Origin: Sphingobacteriales bacterium
GTDB taxonomy: Bacteria > Bacteroidota > Bacteroidia > Chitinophagales > UBA2359
Length of the DNA: 64,000 bases
Assembly (NCBI GenBank): GCA_016700115.1
Contig: CP064999.1
Span: forward strand, 4,402,001-4,466,000
Direction: 5' to 3'
Positions 37,098 to 46,136 of the stretch are shown one piece after another. Made by a program: the position numbers and the translations under genes. Numbering within the stretch: the stretch's first letter is position 1; every line of letters starts with the position of its first letter. The notes under the pieces are model-generated. The model saw only the letters and a list, made by a program, of their open reading frames with translations, did not search any database and was not told the origin of the DNA.

Positions 37098-39677
37098 TTA
37101 AAGAGATGAATTTGCTCTGTTTTTAGCTTCTTGTCTGGAAACATTTTGGGTTTTTAGTTTTCGCTTAACTGTTAAATAGTCTATAAAATAAAGAATTTTC
37201 ACTGACAACATATTACTTTGATCACTGGTCAAAGTATCTTCCAGGTTATTAAAATAGCCTTGCCCTGTTTGACGGGTAAAACGGTAAATTGCGTTTTTCC
37301 ACACAACACTCATTTCACTTCCGGGCGCAAACTGCCAGGTATATACCCAATCAATATTAAAGGCATTAAAATTGGCATGGTGCTTAGAAGTTCCGTCTGA
37401 TTCTTCGCCGTTGTAATCTGTATTTGTCAACATACCTTCTGTGTCAAGATGGTAATACTTTTTATAAAAAGCCTCCGAATGATAATGTCTGGTTCGAAGG
37501 GTTAATGCCATCCTGTTGGTGAAGATGTAATTTACAGATAAGATGTTTTCTAAGGTTCTGACATTCCTTCTTCCAAATATAATATCGTCAGTTTTCCCCT
37601 CATTAAATGTTACAAACCCAACATCTTTGATGGAATTATTGCTAACTGCATCTAATCTGATTCTAACTTTATTTGACAATCTGACAATAGGGCTTAATGA
37701 CAGGTTGAAATTATGCCTGCCTTCGTCATTAAAAAAACGAATATTGGTGTTTCCATCTAAGGCAAATATTTTATCATAGTTGCTCGAAAACCATCCTCCG
37801 AAATTATGATTGGTCGGGAAAGTATAAAATCTGCCTTTCACCCTGGGTTCAAAATGATCGTAAGTAATGATGGGCTCATGATATGAAAAAATTCCTATGC
37901 TTAGCTGTTTACGGGTTGTGGTAAAAACTTCCGTCCCAACAGAGAAATTAAAAAAAGCATCTGGTTTATACAGGCGAAGGTATTCAACATTTGCCATTGT
38001 ATAAAGATTAAGGAAAGGTCCAAAAGGTTTATAGATATTGTATTTAAAAATTGCACCGGATGAAAAATAATTATTCAACCTTAAAAAACCCAGATCGTTT
38101 TGGTTATAGGTGTCACTAATAATACCATTCCATATAGAGAACTGCGTATTTCCACTTATTTTTCCCATACTGACGCTGTACTGATAGCCTAATTCCGGAT
38201 TTTTAAAACCATTTTGGTAGATCTGACTTACTGCTGCTTTTCCGTTGATGCCATATTTCATGTTTTTATTGTTAAACCTGAATTCAGTTCCGGTTACATT
38301 GGCTTCATAAGGGCTGCCATTCCTGAAAACATTAGTATTGATAATACTCAGGTATGAATTGTTTTTGAGGTTTTGGTCGAAAACAAAGATATTATAGTTG
38401 GTCAGAGGCTCAGTTAAGACTTCGCGCTCTTTGTTTTCTGCGTCTTTTACAACAGCATGTGTCGGAGCAGTTAAAGAGTTTAAAATTCCAATTCCTAACC
38501 CACCGGAAGTTCTTCCCGAAATTTTCGTTGAGTTCAATAATTGTACTACCGATGGATTTGAAACAATAGTTTCTCCTTCTCCAAGATTATTGACAACATC
38601 TGAAAAACCTTTTGGAGTTCCGCCAATTCTTCTTGAATAAAACAGACCGGCTTTGCCAAACAATTCAGTTCCTTCAGTAAAGAATTGACGGTTTTCGTTA
38701 AACTGCACTTCGAAAGGGCTTAGATTTAGCACCTGATTATCAGATACTGTTTGCCCAAAGTCAGGTACCAGTGTCATGTCTAAGGTAAAAGCATCATTGA
38801 TGCCATATTTAATGTCCATTCCGGCATTAAATCCTTTAAAAAGTTTACTGTCCCCGGTAGTTTTATACTGATGTTCGAGATTGCCGGAAATATAGGGATA
38901 TAGGAACAACCGTAGGGGCGCTTTGATATTGTCCAGACCGGTGAGTTTACCGGATTGATTCAGAAAACCGGTTATTTCCGGTCTGATTTCATTCCAGGAT
39001 GATTTTTGCCTGCTTCTTCTAACTAACCTTACAAAATTGACATTCCATGTTTGTTTTTCGGCAGAAGCAAAACGCAAAGCAGAAAGAGGAATACGCATTT
39101 CTACGGTCCATCCATCATCCGTAAAATCAGTAGCGCTTTGCCATACAGCGTTCCAGGAAGTTTCTTCACCTTGAGCTGTATATTTAATGTCAGTTTGGAC
39201 TCCACTTGCATTGACAACAAATCCAAATCCGTTAAGTCCATCCTGATAGGAATCTATAACAATCCCAAACCAATCGGCATTGCCGAGCTCATCTCTTGGG
39301 GAAAGTTGCCTTAAAATACTGTCGGGCTTGCTATCGTAAAGATGAGCAGCCAGATAAATGGCATCATCGTCGTATAAAACAAAGACTTCGGTAGATTGTG
39401 ATGGAACAGATCCCGGATTGGGTTCAACAAGGATAAAATTCTCGGCTTTCGGGGTAGTTGGTAAAGCCCAGATTTCATCATTTAACACGCCATCTATTTT
39501 AGGTGTCTTGACCAGGCGCTTTGCGCTGATTTCCTTTGGAGCATTCTTGTCTTTCTTTTCGTCTTCCGGATTTCCATCTGTTAAAAGTGGGTTAAGATTG
39601 GAAGCATAAGAATTTGCAATAGAATTTGGGCTAATGTATAAGGCGAATATACATAGCAAGAGAATAAATGTTTTCAT
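37098..39677 (-). CDS. DUF5916 domain protein with CBM9-like N-terminal domain
   Basis: An 859-residue exported protein with a signal peptide of about 20 residues. A CBM9/DOMON-like beta-sandwich spans about 50-240 (KTPKIDGVLNDEIW, AIYLAAHLYDSKPDS, DWFGIVIDSYQDGLNGFGF). The DUF5916 region then follows to the C terminus and looks like an outer membrane beta barrel. This pairing is frequent in Bacteroidota and is annotated carbohydrate-binding family 9-like protein. The function is unknown; the N-terminal fold suggests recognition of a sugar or another small ligand. No sugar-degrading enzymes are adjacent. It converges with the T9SS cargo gene. Confidence 0.87.
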   Translation of the reverse strand: MKTFILLLCIFALYISPNSIANSYASNLNPLLTDGNPEDEKKDKNAPKEISAKRLVKTPKIDGVLNDEIWALPTTPKAENFILVEPNPGSVPSQSTEVFVLYDDDAIYLAAHLYDSKPDSILRQLSPRDELGNADWFGIVIDSYQDGLNGFGFVVNASGVQTDIKYTAQGEETSWNAVWQSATDFTDDGWTVEMRIPLSALRFASAEKQTWNVNFVRLVRRSRQKSSWNEIRPEITGFLNQSGKLTGLDNIKAPLRLFLYPYISGNLEHQYKTTGDSKLFKGFNAGMDIKYGINDAFTLDMTLVPDFGQTVSDNQVLNLSPFEVQFNENRQFFTEGTELFGKAGLFYSRRIGGTPKGFSDVVNNLGEGETIVSNPSVVQLLNSTKISGRTSGGLGIGILNSLTAPTHAVVKDAENKEREVLTEPLTNYNIFVFDQNLKNNSYLSIINTNVFRNGSPYEANVTGTEFRFNNKNMKYGINGKAAVSQIYQNGFKNPELGYQYSVSMGKISGNTQFSIWNGIISDTYNQNDLGFLRLNNYFSSGAIFKYNIYKPFGPFLNLYTMANVEYLRLYKPDAFFNFSVGTEVFTTTRKQLSIGIFSYHEPIITYDHFEPRVKGRFYTFPTNHNFGGWFSSNYDKIFALDGNTNIRFFNDEGRHNFNLSLSPIVRLSNKVRIRLDAVSNNSIKDVGFVTFNEGKTDDIIFGRRNVRTLENILSVNYIFTNRMALTLRTRHYHSEAFYKKYYHLDTEGMLTNTDYNGEESDGTSKHHANFNAFNIDWVYTWQFAPGSEMSVVWKNAIYRFTRQTGQGYFNNLEDTLTSDQSNMLSVKILYFIDYLTVKRKLKTQNVSRQEAKNRANSSL

Positions 39678-39910
39678 AGTTTTTGGTGTGTTTCAGAGTG
39701 AGGTTATGGGTTTGTAGCTAAAGTATGGCTATTTTTACAGGGGCTTGAAAGTTTAACTTTATTTAACGTAGAACTTTCTGTTCTTGTACAAGATTGTTAT
39801 TTTCTTAACAGAATACATTTGGGTAAAATAAATGACAATTCAGAACCAACCGAACAAGCAAGTGAATACGTTTATGGTGTATCTTTTAAGAAACCTTTAA
39901 ATTGAATATT

Positions 39911-40657
39911 ATGCAGAAGTTTTTTGTTGTTGTGTTTGCTTTGTTGGTTTGTGTTACAGGATTTGCTCAAAAAAGGATGCAATCAGTAGTATATCTGAAA
40001 AACGGTTCAATTCTTAGAGGAGAATTGATAAATCCTGAAAGTTCAGGCAAGGTTTCAATTAAAATTACCGGCAATAACGTATTTGTATTTGATCTGTCAG
40101 AAGTAGAAAAAATAACTACCGAATCGAGTGCTACCAAATTAGAATATAAAAAACATGGATACTCTCATAGTTCCGAATTTGGTTTTCTTATTGGAGGTGA
40201 AGGAGACGGTATCGGGCTGGGACTACAAACTATCAACGGATATAAATTTAATCCTTATGCAGCTTTAGGTGCAGGTGTCGGTGTACAGTTTTATTGGAAT
40301 TTACCCATAAACTATTATTGGTACTATGCAGAAACCAACACTACCAGGCTTATTCCCATTTTTGTTAATTTTAGCGGAGATTTATTGCCTTCAAAACCTA
40401 TAACTCCTCATTATTTTGCTCGGGCAGGATACGCTTTTGCCTCAAACAACAACGAATTTCTTAAAACTGAAGGAGGACTGACTTTTGGATTGGGTGCAGG
40501 CTTTAAACTCAGGGGGCAAGGTCCTTTAAGTTGGGTATTGGGTGTTGGGTATAATTTTCAAAAATTTTCGACCGAATATGTGCCTTTTGAGGGCAATGTT
40601 ACCAGAACAGAATTAGATATTCGCCGTTTATCCATCTTTACCGGCATCTCTTTTTAA
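39911..40657 (+). CDS. Outer membrane beta-barrel protein, unrecognised
   Basis: A 248-residue exported protein with a signal peptide ending near residue 20 (GFAQ). The first 55 mature residues (VVYLKNGSILRGELI, FVFDLSEVEKITTE) form a small beta-domain typical of Bacteroidota proteins that precede a porin-like barrel. The rest alternates hydrophobic and glycine-rich strands and ends in Phe. No substrate is predicted. The frame could be read from a TTG at 39902; I chose the ATG at 39911 (MQKFFVVV), which gives a standard signal peptide. Confidence 0.78.
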   Translation: MQKFFVVVFALLVCVTGFAQKRMQSVVYLKNGSILRGELINPESSGKVSIKITGNNVFVFDLSEVEKITTESSATKLEYKKHGYSHSSEFGFLIGGEGDGIGLGLQTINGYKFNPYAALGAGVGVQFYWNLPINYYWYYAETNTTRLIPIFVNFSGDLLPSKPITPHYFARAGYAFASNNNEFLKTEGGLTFGLGAGFKLRGQGPLSWVLGVGYNFQKFSTEYVPFEGNVTRTELDIRRLSIFTGISF

Positions 40658-40821
40658 AAACCTATGGACGCAATTTCTTAGGTATTGTTTTCTGTCTGAT
40701 TTTTACCTGTTAAGTTGCAGCCTGTAAAGTTTTCAGGTATTTATTGATACAATTTTTCAGTTTTTGTTTTGGTTATTACGTTTATATTTTTTTCCTTTGT
40801 TGACCATGAAGCGTTTTAACC

Positions 40822-41427
40822 ATGCACGAAATTGAGCCTTATCATCAATGGAGAGATTACTACATCGCATCCGAAGACCGGAAATCTCCCTTTTATAAAC
40901 GAACATACAGCGAGTTTGAATGGAGTAATACCGTTTATAACTATTATATCCATCCACAATGGGACCATTTTGGTTCTGAAACCCTATATCTGAAAATTTT
41001 GTATGCCGATTATATCCGAAATTTTACAGTTATTGAATTGCTCGGTGAATGGAATGACTGTATAACGAACGATATAATGTTATTAAAACGCAAAGTAATT
41101 GACAAACTCTTGCGCCGTGAAATCTTCAAATTTCTCCTGATAGGCGAAAATGTTCTAAATTTCCATGCAGATGACGATTGTTATTATGAAGAATGGCATG
41201 AAGAAGTTAGAGAACAAGATGGATGGATTGTTGCTATGAATTTTAGAGAACATGTATTGACAGAAATGCAAACCTGTGATTTGCAACGTTATCTGAATTG
41301 GGGCACAAAATTTGATAAAATTAACTGGAGAAGTTGTCGCCCTTTACACTTGTATCAAACAATCGAGCAGGTTATTCATGGTAGTGATTGGAAGCAATTA
41401 CTCCATAATCCGGATGAACAAAGATAA
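40822..41427 (+). CDS. Hypothetical cytoplasmic protein next to AMP nucleosidase
   Basis: A 201-residue protein with no signal peptide or membrane segment. It is rich in aromatic and acidic residues (for example YYIHPQWDHFGSETLYLKILYADY and DDDCYYEEWHEE). I do not recognise a family, although it reads like a conserved single-domain protein. It starts a likely three-gene unit with AMP nucleosidase (70 bases downstream) and another unrecognised gene. The context suggests a role near purine salvage, but this is inference only. Confidence 0.7.
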   Translation: MHEIEPYHQWRDYYIASEDRKSPFYKRTYSEFEWSNTVYNYYIHPQWDHFGSETLYLKILYADYIRNFTVIELLGEWNDCITNDIMLLKRKVIDKLLRREIFKFLLIGENVLNFHADDDCYYEEWHEEVREQDGWIVAMNFREHVLTEMQTCDLQRYLNWGTKFDKINWRSCRPLHLYQTIEQVIHGSDWKQLLHNPDEQR

Positions 41428-41496
41428 CTTTGATCCTAAATTAAAACTTTGTATCCAGGATTAATCCTTTCATCATTTTGAGCAGAATAAAGATTT

Positions 41497-42267
41497 ATGA
41501 ATAGCAAGGAAGAAATAGTAAAAGATTGGCTGCCCCGATATACAGGAACTCCTGTTGAAGAATTTGGTGAGTATATTATTTTGGTTAATTTTATCAATTA
41601 TGTCCAAATGTTTGCTGAATGGCATAATGTTCCTGTAAGAGGACTGCAAAATACAATGTCCACTGCTACCTCTGAAAATATTACCATCATTAACTTTCAA
41701 ATGGGAAGTGCTAATGCAGCAACAATACTCGACTTGCTCACAGCCATTCGACCAAAGGCTTGTTTGTTTTTGGGAAAATGTGGTGGGCTTAAAAAAAAAT
41801 ATGAAATTGGAGACTTTATTTTACCTATAGCAGCCATTCGAGGGGAGGGAACGTCAAATGATTATCTTAAACCGGAAATTCCGGCATTGCCTGCCTTTGC
41901 GCTCCAAAAAGCTATTTCTGCTACCATTGCCGAAAAAGGTATGTATTATTGGACAGGTACAGTTTATACAACTAACCGAAGAGTTTGGGAACACGACAAA
42001 ACATTTAAAGACTATTTACTCGAAACCAGATGCATGGCCATAGATATGGAAACTGCTACTATATTTACCGTAGCTTTTTCGAACAGAATTCCTGCGGGTG
42101 CTTTACTGTTAGTGTCAGATCAACCTATGGAACCTGATGGTGTTAAAACTGAAATAAAAGACAAAATTGTAACGGCAAATTATGCTCATATTCATCTCAG
42201 AATTGGCATCGACTCGCTCAAAGAACTGCGCGACAACAAAGCTTCGGTTAGACACTTGCGTTTTTAA
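41497..42267 (+). CDS. amn: AMP nucleosidase, short form
   Basis: A 256-residue member of the nucleoside phosphorylase family. It has the PNP-type pattern: LGKCGGLKKKYEIGDFILP near the middle and the active-site MAIDMETATIFTVAF, then LLLVSDQP with the Asp. This is the Bacteroidota short AMP nucleosidase, which cuts AMP to adenine and ribose 5-phosphate; the E. coli Amn has an extra N-terminal domain and is nearly twice as long. It lies between two unrecognised genes on the same strand. The symbol is given by family; biochemical activity is inferred. Confidence 0.87.
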   Translation: MNSKEEIVKDWLPRYTGTPVEEFGEYIILVNFINYVQMFAEWHNVPVRGLQNTMSTATSENITIINFQMGSANAATILDLLTAIRPKACLFLGKCGGLKKKYEIGDFILPIAAIRGEGTSNDYLKPEIPALPAFALQKAISATIAEKGMYYWTGTVYTTNRRVWEHDKTFKDYLLETRCMAIDMETATIFTVAFSNRIPAGALLLVSDQPMEPDGVKTEIKDKIVTANYAHIHLRIGIDSLKELRDNKASVRHLRF

Positions 42268-42286
42268 CACTTTTATCTTGCTATAT

Positions 42287-42802
42287 ATGGCTACCCCCCC
42301 GAAAAAACATACCGGTTTGTTTGAAACCTGGCGACAGTTGTTTGAAAGCACCGGAAAACATATTGGTAATTTGTCGAAAGATTTTTGGGGCGCTGCCTTA
42401 GAAATGACCAAGCTTGTTTATTATATAGAATCTCTTTCTTTTAATTCAAAAGAGTTTTCTAAATTGTCTGAAGCAGAAATTGTTCTGACCAATAACTTAA
42501 AAATACAGTTTCCGGAATCCAAAATTACCTTGTATCCAAAAAATAAATTGCAGTTATCTCTTACTGCAGATATAGATTCCAATATTGGTATTTTGTGTTG
42601 TTTTGCCGAAACTTTAACATTAAAAGAAGCTACCTCTTTATTAGGCAAAATTCATTTCTTAAGTTATCACATTTACCACGAACATATTGTTTTAGTGGTT
42701 TTTGGAAATGAAGTTTTTAGAAAAAGTCCTTTGTTGTCAGATTTAGAAGTAATGTTGCAAAAAATCAATGTTAGCCTTTGTTTTGTTGTTGTTGAAATTT
42801 AA
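42287..42802 (+). CDS. Hypothetical protein downstream of AMP nucleosidase
   Basis: A 171-residue protein, start chosen at the ATG at 42287 (MATPPKKHTG). The frame is open further upstream inside amn. The N-terminal part is polar; the rest mixes helices and strands (TKLVYYIESLSFNSKEFSK, HIVLVVFGNEVF). No family is recognised. It begins 19 bases after the amn stop, so it is probably co-transcribed. Its fourth to tenth codons carry a C7 run directly followed by A6 (42294-42306), a slip-prone stretch near the start. Confidence 0.7.
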   Translation: MATPPKKHTGLFETWRQLFESTGKHIGNLSKDFWGAALEMTKLVYYIESLSFNSKEFSKLSEAEIVLTNNLKIQFPESKITLYPKNKLQLSLTADIDSNIGILCCFAETLTLKEATSLLGKIHFLSYHIYHEHIVLVVFGNEVFRKSPLLSDLEVMLQKINVSLCFVVVEI

Positions 42803-42887
42803 GGTAATTTAAGTTTGTAAAACAAATTTCAATCTGTCTTTTTAATATAATGTTAAAAGTTTAGGAAAAATGAATCAAAGGAAAGTT

Positions 42888-43733
42888 TCAATCTTTTATT
42901 ATATCTAAGTCATTGAGTATCAGATACACAATTTCCTTTCTTGCTTGATCAAATCTTTTGGCATTCTCAACATCATTTAGTTTATCGCTTTCAGATTGAA
43001 CACAATTTACAAAAAAATAAACCTTGCTTTTCACCTCAACATAACCTATATACCAGCCAATGTCTTTACTTCCATGTCCACCCCAGCCCGTTTTAGCACT
43101 TATCTTGTAATCCAAAGTGTCTTTTACAACCATTATCTTTTTGACAATATCCGTCGAACGCTTTGAAAAAGGAAGAGAGTTGGCATGAAGTCTTCTTAAA
43201 AATTCGAGTTGTTGTTCGGGCGAGATAAGTAACCCTCCTGTTAGCCAAAAACTATCAATGCTTCCTGAGATGTCTTTGTTACCATAGTTTGCTTTGTTTA
43301 TCCAAAATATCATTTTTTCTTCACCAACTCGTCTTGCTAACTCCTGATAATACCAAACTACAGAATTTGAAAAAGCAGATTTTAAATCATGGTCTTTGTC
43401 CCATACCGGATTCCTGACAATGCTATCCCAGGGAATTATAAATTCCTCGTCTTTTATTACCCCGGTTTCAAGACCAATCAGAGAATTTAATATTTTGAAA
43501 GTTGAAGCCGGCGAAAACTGTTGTTTTAATTGCTCCTTGTTGTAAAATATGGTAAAGTTGTTGTTTTCATCAAATAGAATGAAAGAACCATCAACCTGAA
43601 ATTGGTCGTAATACTTTTTAAAGTCATTTCGTTCTTTTTTAACCTGTTTTTCTTCACATCCTGACAAAATCAAAACCAATAAAATCAGGCAGGTTTTCAA
43701 CAAGTGTTTTGTCACCAACTTTTTTTCTCTCAT
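42888..43733 (-). CDS. Class D beta-lactamase family lipoprotein
   Basis: A 281-residue serine enzyme with a lipoprotein signal: the lipobox LSGC puts lipidation at Cys26. All class D motifs are in order: S77-T-F-K80 (nucleophile and carboxylatable lysine), S124-x-V126, Y150-G-N, W163 in SFWL and K214-T-G. Class D enzymes open beta-lactam rings; close relatives include the sensor domains of BlaR-type receptors and enzymes of environmental bacteria without clinical importance. Membrane anchoring on the periplasmic side is inferred. It lies 5 bases downstream of a small membrane protein gene on the same strand, so the two are probably one operon. Whether it gives resistance is unknown. Confidence 0.9.
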   Translation of the reverse strand: MREKKLVTKHLLKTCLILLVLILSGCEEKQVKKERNDFKKYYDQFQVDGSFILFDENNNFTIFYNKEQLKQQFSPASTFKILNSLIGLETGVIKDEEFIIPWDSIVRNPVWDKDHDLKSAFSNSVVWYYQELARRVGEEKMIFWINKANYGNKDISGSIDSFWLTGGLLISPEQQLEFLRRLHANSLPFSKRSTDIVKKIMVVKDTLDYKISAKTGWGGHGSKDIGWYIGYVEVKSKVYFFVNCVQSESDKLNDVENAKRFDQARKEIVYLILNDLDIIKD

Positions 43734-43738
43734 TTAAT

Positions 43739-44155
43739 TTATAGATTTCCTGCTTTTAGGCCGGATAATTTATAACCTAAGAAGCTGCCAAGAAATTTTG
43801 CTCCATTAGAAAGAAGAAAAATTAAAATGTAGCTCGAAATATCCCTAAATCCGGCAATAACTATTATCAAAATGTCTAACAATATATATATAACCGGAAA
43901 AAGTAAAATTAACTTGAACACATTGGGATAGTCTTTTTTTGTCCAATATCGAGCAACTAAAAAAAAGATAATGAACCCAAAAATACCGGAAATATAGGGC
44001 GCTGAATCTTGAGCATGAGATTCGTATATTCCAACCTCATGTCCCGGATTTATGAAATATGAGTAAATCGCAACTTCGATGAATGAAAGAAGAATTAAAG
44101 TTGCCATCGTAAGAATTGCCAATCCAATTAACTTTAAAACAGTATATTTTTCCAT
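43739..44155 (-). CDS. Four-helix membrane protein upstream of the beta-lactamase gene
   Basis: A 138-residue protein with four predicted transmembrane helices (about 7-32, 50-67, 78-100 and 110-130) and short loops. I do not recognise the family. It lies 5 bases upstream of the class D beta-lactamase gene on the same strand, so the two are almost certainly translated from one message. It might be a partner or a permease-like accessory, or simply a neighbour. Confidence 0.75.
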   Translation of the reverse strand: MEKYTVLKLIGLAILTMATLILLSFIEVAIYSYFINPGHEVGIYESHAQDSAPYISGIFGFIIFFLVARYWTKKDYPNVFKLILLFPVIYILLDILIIVIAGFRDISSYILIFLLSNGAKFLGSFLGYKLSGLKAGNL

Positions 44156-44503
44156 TTGATTGAAGATTGAAGTGAAAAAATTTTTATTTAAAAGGAAAAT
44201 TTTTAACTTCTAATGTGGTAAAGCAATTTAGATTTTATTGATTTATCCGCCACTTTTACCATATTAACTTTTAAAGATAAATTGATTTTAAAAACCAAAT
44301 ACACGAATTAGAAATTTTACCAAGGATGCTCGTCAAACGGTTTGAGATAACTACTTTATTCTCTTATGCTTTTATTGGATTTCAAATTTGTGTTCAAATT
44401 TACCTTCTATGTTTAAAAAAGAATGTCGTAATATATTTAGCGAAGAAAGTTCTTGAAATTTCGCTTGGTAAATCATTTTAAGCTCAATTAATGAAAGATT
44501 CTG
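44156..44503. other. Intergenic region, no gene seen
   Basis: A 348-base AT-rich gap that should contain the promoter of the membrane protein and beta-lactamase pair. No consensus box, hairpin or coding signal is recognised. Confidence 0.4.
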
Positions 44504-44878
44504 TCAAAACCCGCTATCGCAATTAGTGGTCCAAAAAATTTCACCTTGACCGTTTCTAAAATTAGCAGACATCACTCCTAACCAACTTTCTCCTAAAAAT
44601 GAACTTAAAATTTGTTTGCTTTTGTCCTTATCAATAGGTTTAAAAAATATTCCTTCGTTTTTACCCGGTCTAAAAACTATTAAACTGCTACAATATTCGC
44701 ATTGGAATATTCTACCAAAATATTTACTGCCTTTTTCAACCATTTCCATAAAATCCCCTTTTTCAATTTCATCAAAAAAATCCATATAATCTTGATCAGC
44801 AATAATGTGCCCTTTATATCTGATATAGTCTGCCTGGTCAAAAATAACCTGACCACAGTCACATAAAAACTTACTCAT
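44504..44878 (-). CDS. Hypothetical protein with possible zinc-ribbon cysteines
   Basis: A 124-residue soluble protein. C6-x-C8 (FLCDCGQ) and C60-x2-C63 (QCEYCSS) are placed like the two knuckles of a zinc ribbon, with an acidic helix between them. I do not assign a family. Small orphan proteins with this layout are found scattered in accessory regions. It is flanked on both sides by gaps of more than 300 bases, so it is a single-gene unit. Confidence 0.65.
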   Translation of the reverse strand: MSKFLCDCGQVIFDQADYIRYKGHIIADQDYMDFFDEIEKGDFMEMVEKGSKYFGRIFQCEYCSSLIVFRPGKNEGIFFKPIDKDKSKQILSSFLGESWLGVMSANFRNGQGEIFWTTNCDSGF

Positions 44879-45332
44879 TTGGCTTTGAAATTAGTATTTA
44901 TAAGATAAACTCTATACTTTTATTTAAAAAACTCAGTTTTTCCATCAAATATACAATTCTTAAAAAGCTAAACAAGCAATCTTAGTGGATTTCTATAAAA
45001 TGAGATTAAAGTAAATTGAAACCTATTTGAGAACAGTAAAATTCTTATTTAAAAACAAGGTGAATTATTCCCTGGTGTTTTGGATGTAAAATTTAGAACT
45101 CCTTTAGAAGAGTCGTTTGTTCTAAATGGGTACTATTCAGTTTTGTATAGAAAGTATAGCGTAATTTGATGAGAATGATTAGACAAGAAATAGTTTGACA
45201 CCCTTTTTCTTGATCCTAAGATATTCGCCAATAGAACTATCTATGTCTTTAAACGGTTGGTAGAAACGTTTTTAATGAAATTTTCCAATTAACACATTCT
45301 CATTATTATTTTGACAATTTGAAGCTTACAAT
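44879..45332. other. Intergenic region, possible gene remnant
   Basis: A 454-base AT-rich gap between divergent genes. On the minus strand a short open stretch near 45195-45280 reads like a protein end (FKDIDSSIGEYL and then a lysine-rich tail), but it has no start and matches nothing I know. I record it only as a possible remnant. Confidence 0.3.
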
Positions 45333-45830
45333 ATGATACTACCTGTTATCCTGATGATTCAATTTTTAAATTTTGGCACCTTTATACATCAGTTTTATGT
45401 TAGCATTACAGAAATAGAATATAATCAATCTGCACATACCTTAGAAGTTGGGATCAAAGTGTTTAGTGACGATTTTATCTTTGCGGTTGAAAAAGATTGT
45501 GCTTGTTTGCTTCATTACCAAACAGCCAATCAGCGTCCGGATACAGAAAAACTAATGGAACAGTATGTGTTAAAGCGATTTGGGTTAAAGGTTGACGATA
45601 AGTCTCTTAAAATACAGTTTACCGGCATTGAACCTGAAGCCGATGTAATATGGATATTTCTTGAAGCAGGAGGAGCGGTTGCCGGTTTTTCGGAATTAGT
45701 AGTGGAAAACCGGTTGCTGATGGAACAGTATTCCATGCAAACCAATATAGTTCATCTCAAAGTGGGTAATACTAAAAAATCCATGCTGCTCAACCGCACC
45801 AAAGTTTCGGATAAAATTGTAATCAACTAA
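45333..45830 (+). CDS. DUF6702 family protein
   Basis: A 165-residue protein with an N-terminal hydrophobic stretch, then IHQFYVSITEIEYN, the mark of DUF6702. A beta-rich domain follows with alternating strands (LKIQFTGIEPEADVIWIFLEA). It is probably periplasmic. The function is unknown. In this window it lies 306 bases upstream of a TonB receptor gene on the same strand. Confidence 0.72.
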   Translation: MILPVILMIQFLNFGTFIHQFYVSITEIEYNQSAHTLEVGIKVFSDDFIFAVEKDCACLLHYQTANQRPDTEKLMEQYVLKRFGLKVDDKSLKIQFTGIEPEADVIWIFLEAGGAVAGFSELVVENRLLMEQYSMQTNIVHLKVGNTKKSMLLNRTKVSDKIVIN

Positions 45831-46082
45831 CATTTTTTGGTGCTCTTTGAATTATTGGTTTGGTTGATTTAAAAATTTCAAAGATTCTGCTTTGAACGAA
45901 GTTTTGGTCTGTACTGTAGTTTCCTTCTCATTCCATCTATAAAAATGCCTCTATTCAGGCCTCTACTTAGTTTTCATTTGGAGTACTATAACACTGTTTA
46001 AGAAGGATTTATAAACTTTTGAGTATTTTAAGTAGGGAATCATATAGTTAAATTTTGACAAGATTTATAAATTATACCGCTG

Positions 46083-46117
46083 TTTGTACTAAGCTTTGGT
46101 ATTATATCCTAACTTTG
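46083..46117 (+). promoter_or_regulatory. Promoter of the TonB receptor gene
   Basis: TTTG at 46083-46086 and TAACTTTG at 46110-46117 are separated by 23 bases, an acceptable spacing for the -33/-7 Bacteroidota promoter. Transcription should begin near 46124, giving a leader of about 13 bases before the ATG at 46137. Confidence 0.65.
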
Positions 46118-46132
46118 CAACATAGTTGCAAA
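46114..46132. promoter_or_regulatory. 19-bp perfect palindrome, Fur/Zur-type operator candidate
   Basis: TTTGCAAC and GTTGCAAA flank a three-base ATA, giving two perfect 8-bp arms. The site overlaps the -7 box and the predicted transcription start of the TonB receptor gene, so a bound dimer would block initiation. The length and symmetry fit operators of the Fur superfamily. Assignment to Zur is inferred from the receptor type. Confidence 0.65.
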
Positions 46133-46136
46133 AACA

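Larger units (their letters stand above)
45831..46136. other. Intergenic region upstream of the ZnuD-like receptor gene
   Basis: A 306-base gap with the second half of a dispersed repeat pair (45907-45958, resembling 16417-16477) and, at its end, the receptor promoter and palindromic operator. Confidence 0.5.

Noticed and set aside
45195..45280. Transposase or other mobile-gene remnant
   Set aside because: A short open stretch without start or family motif; no inverted repeats or target duplications were found.
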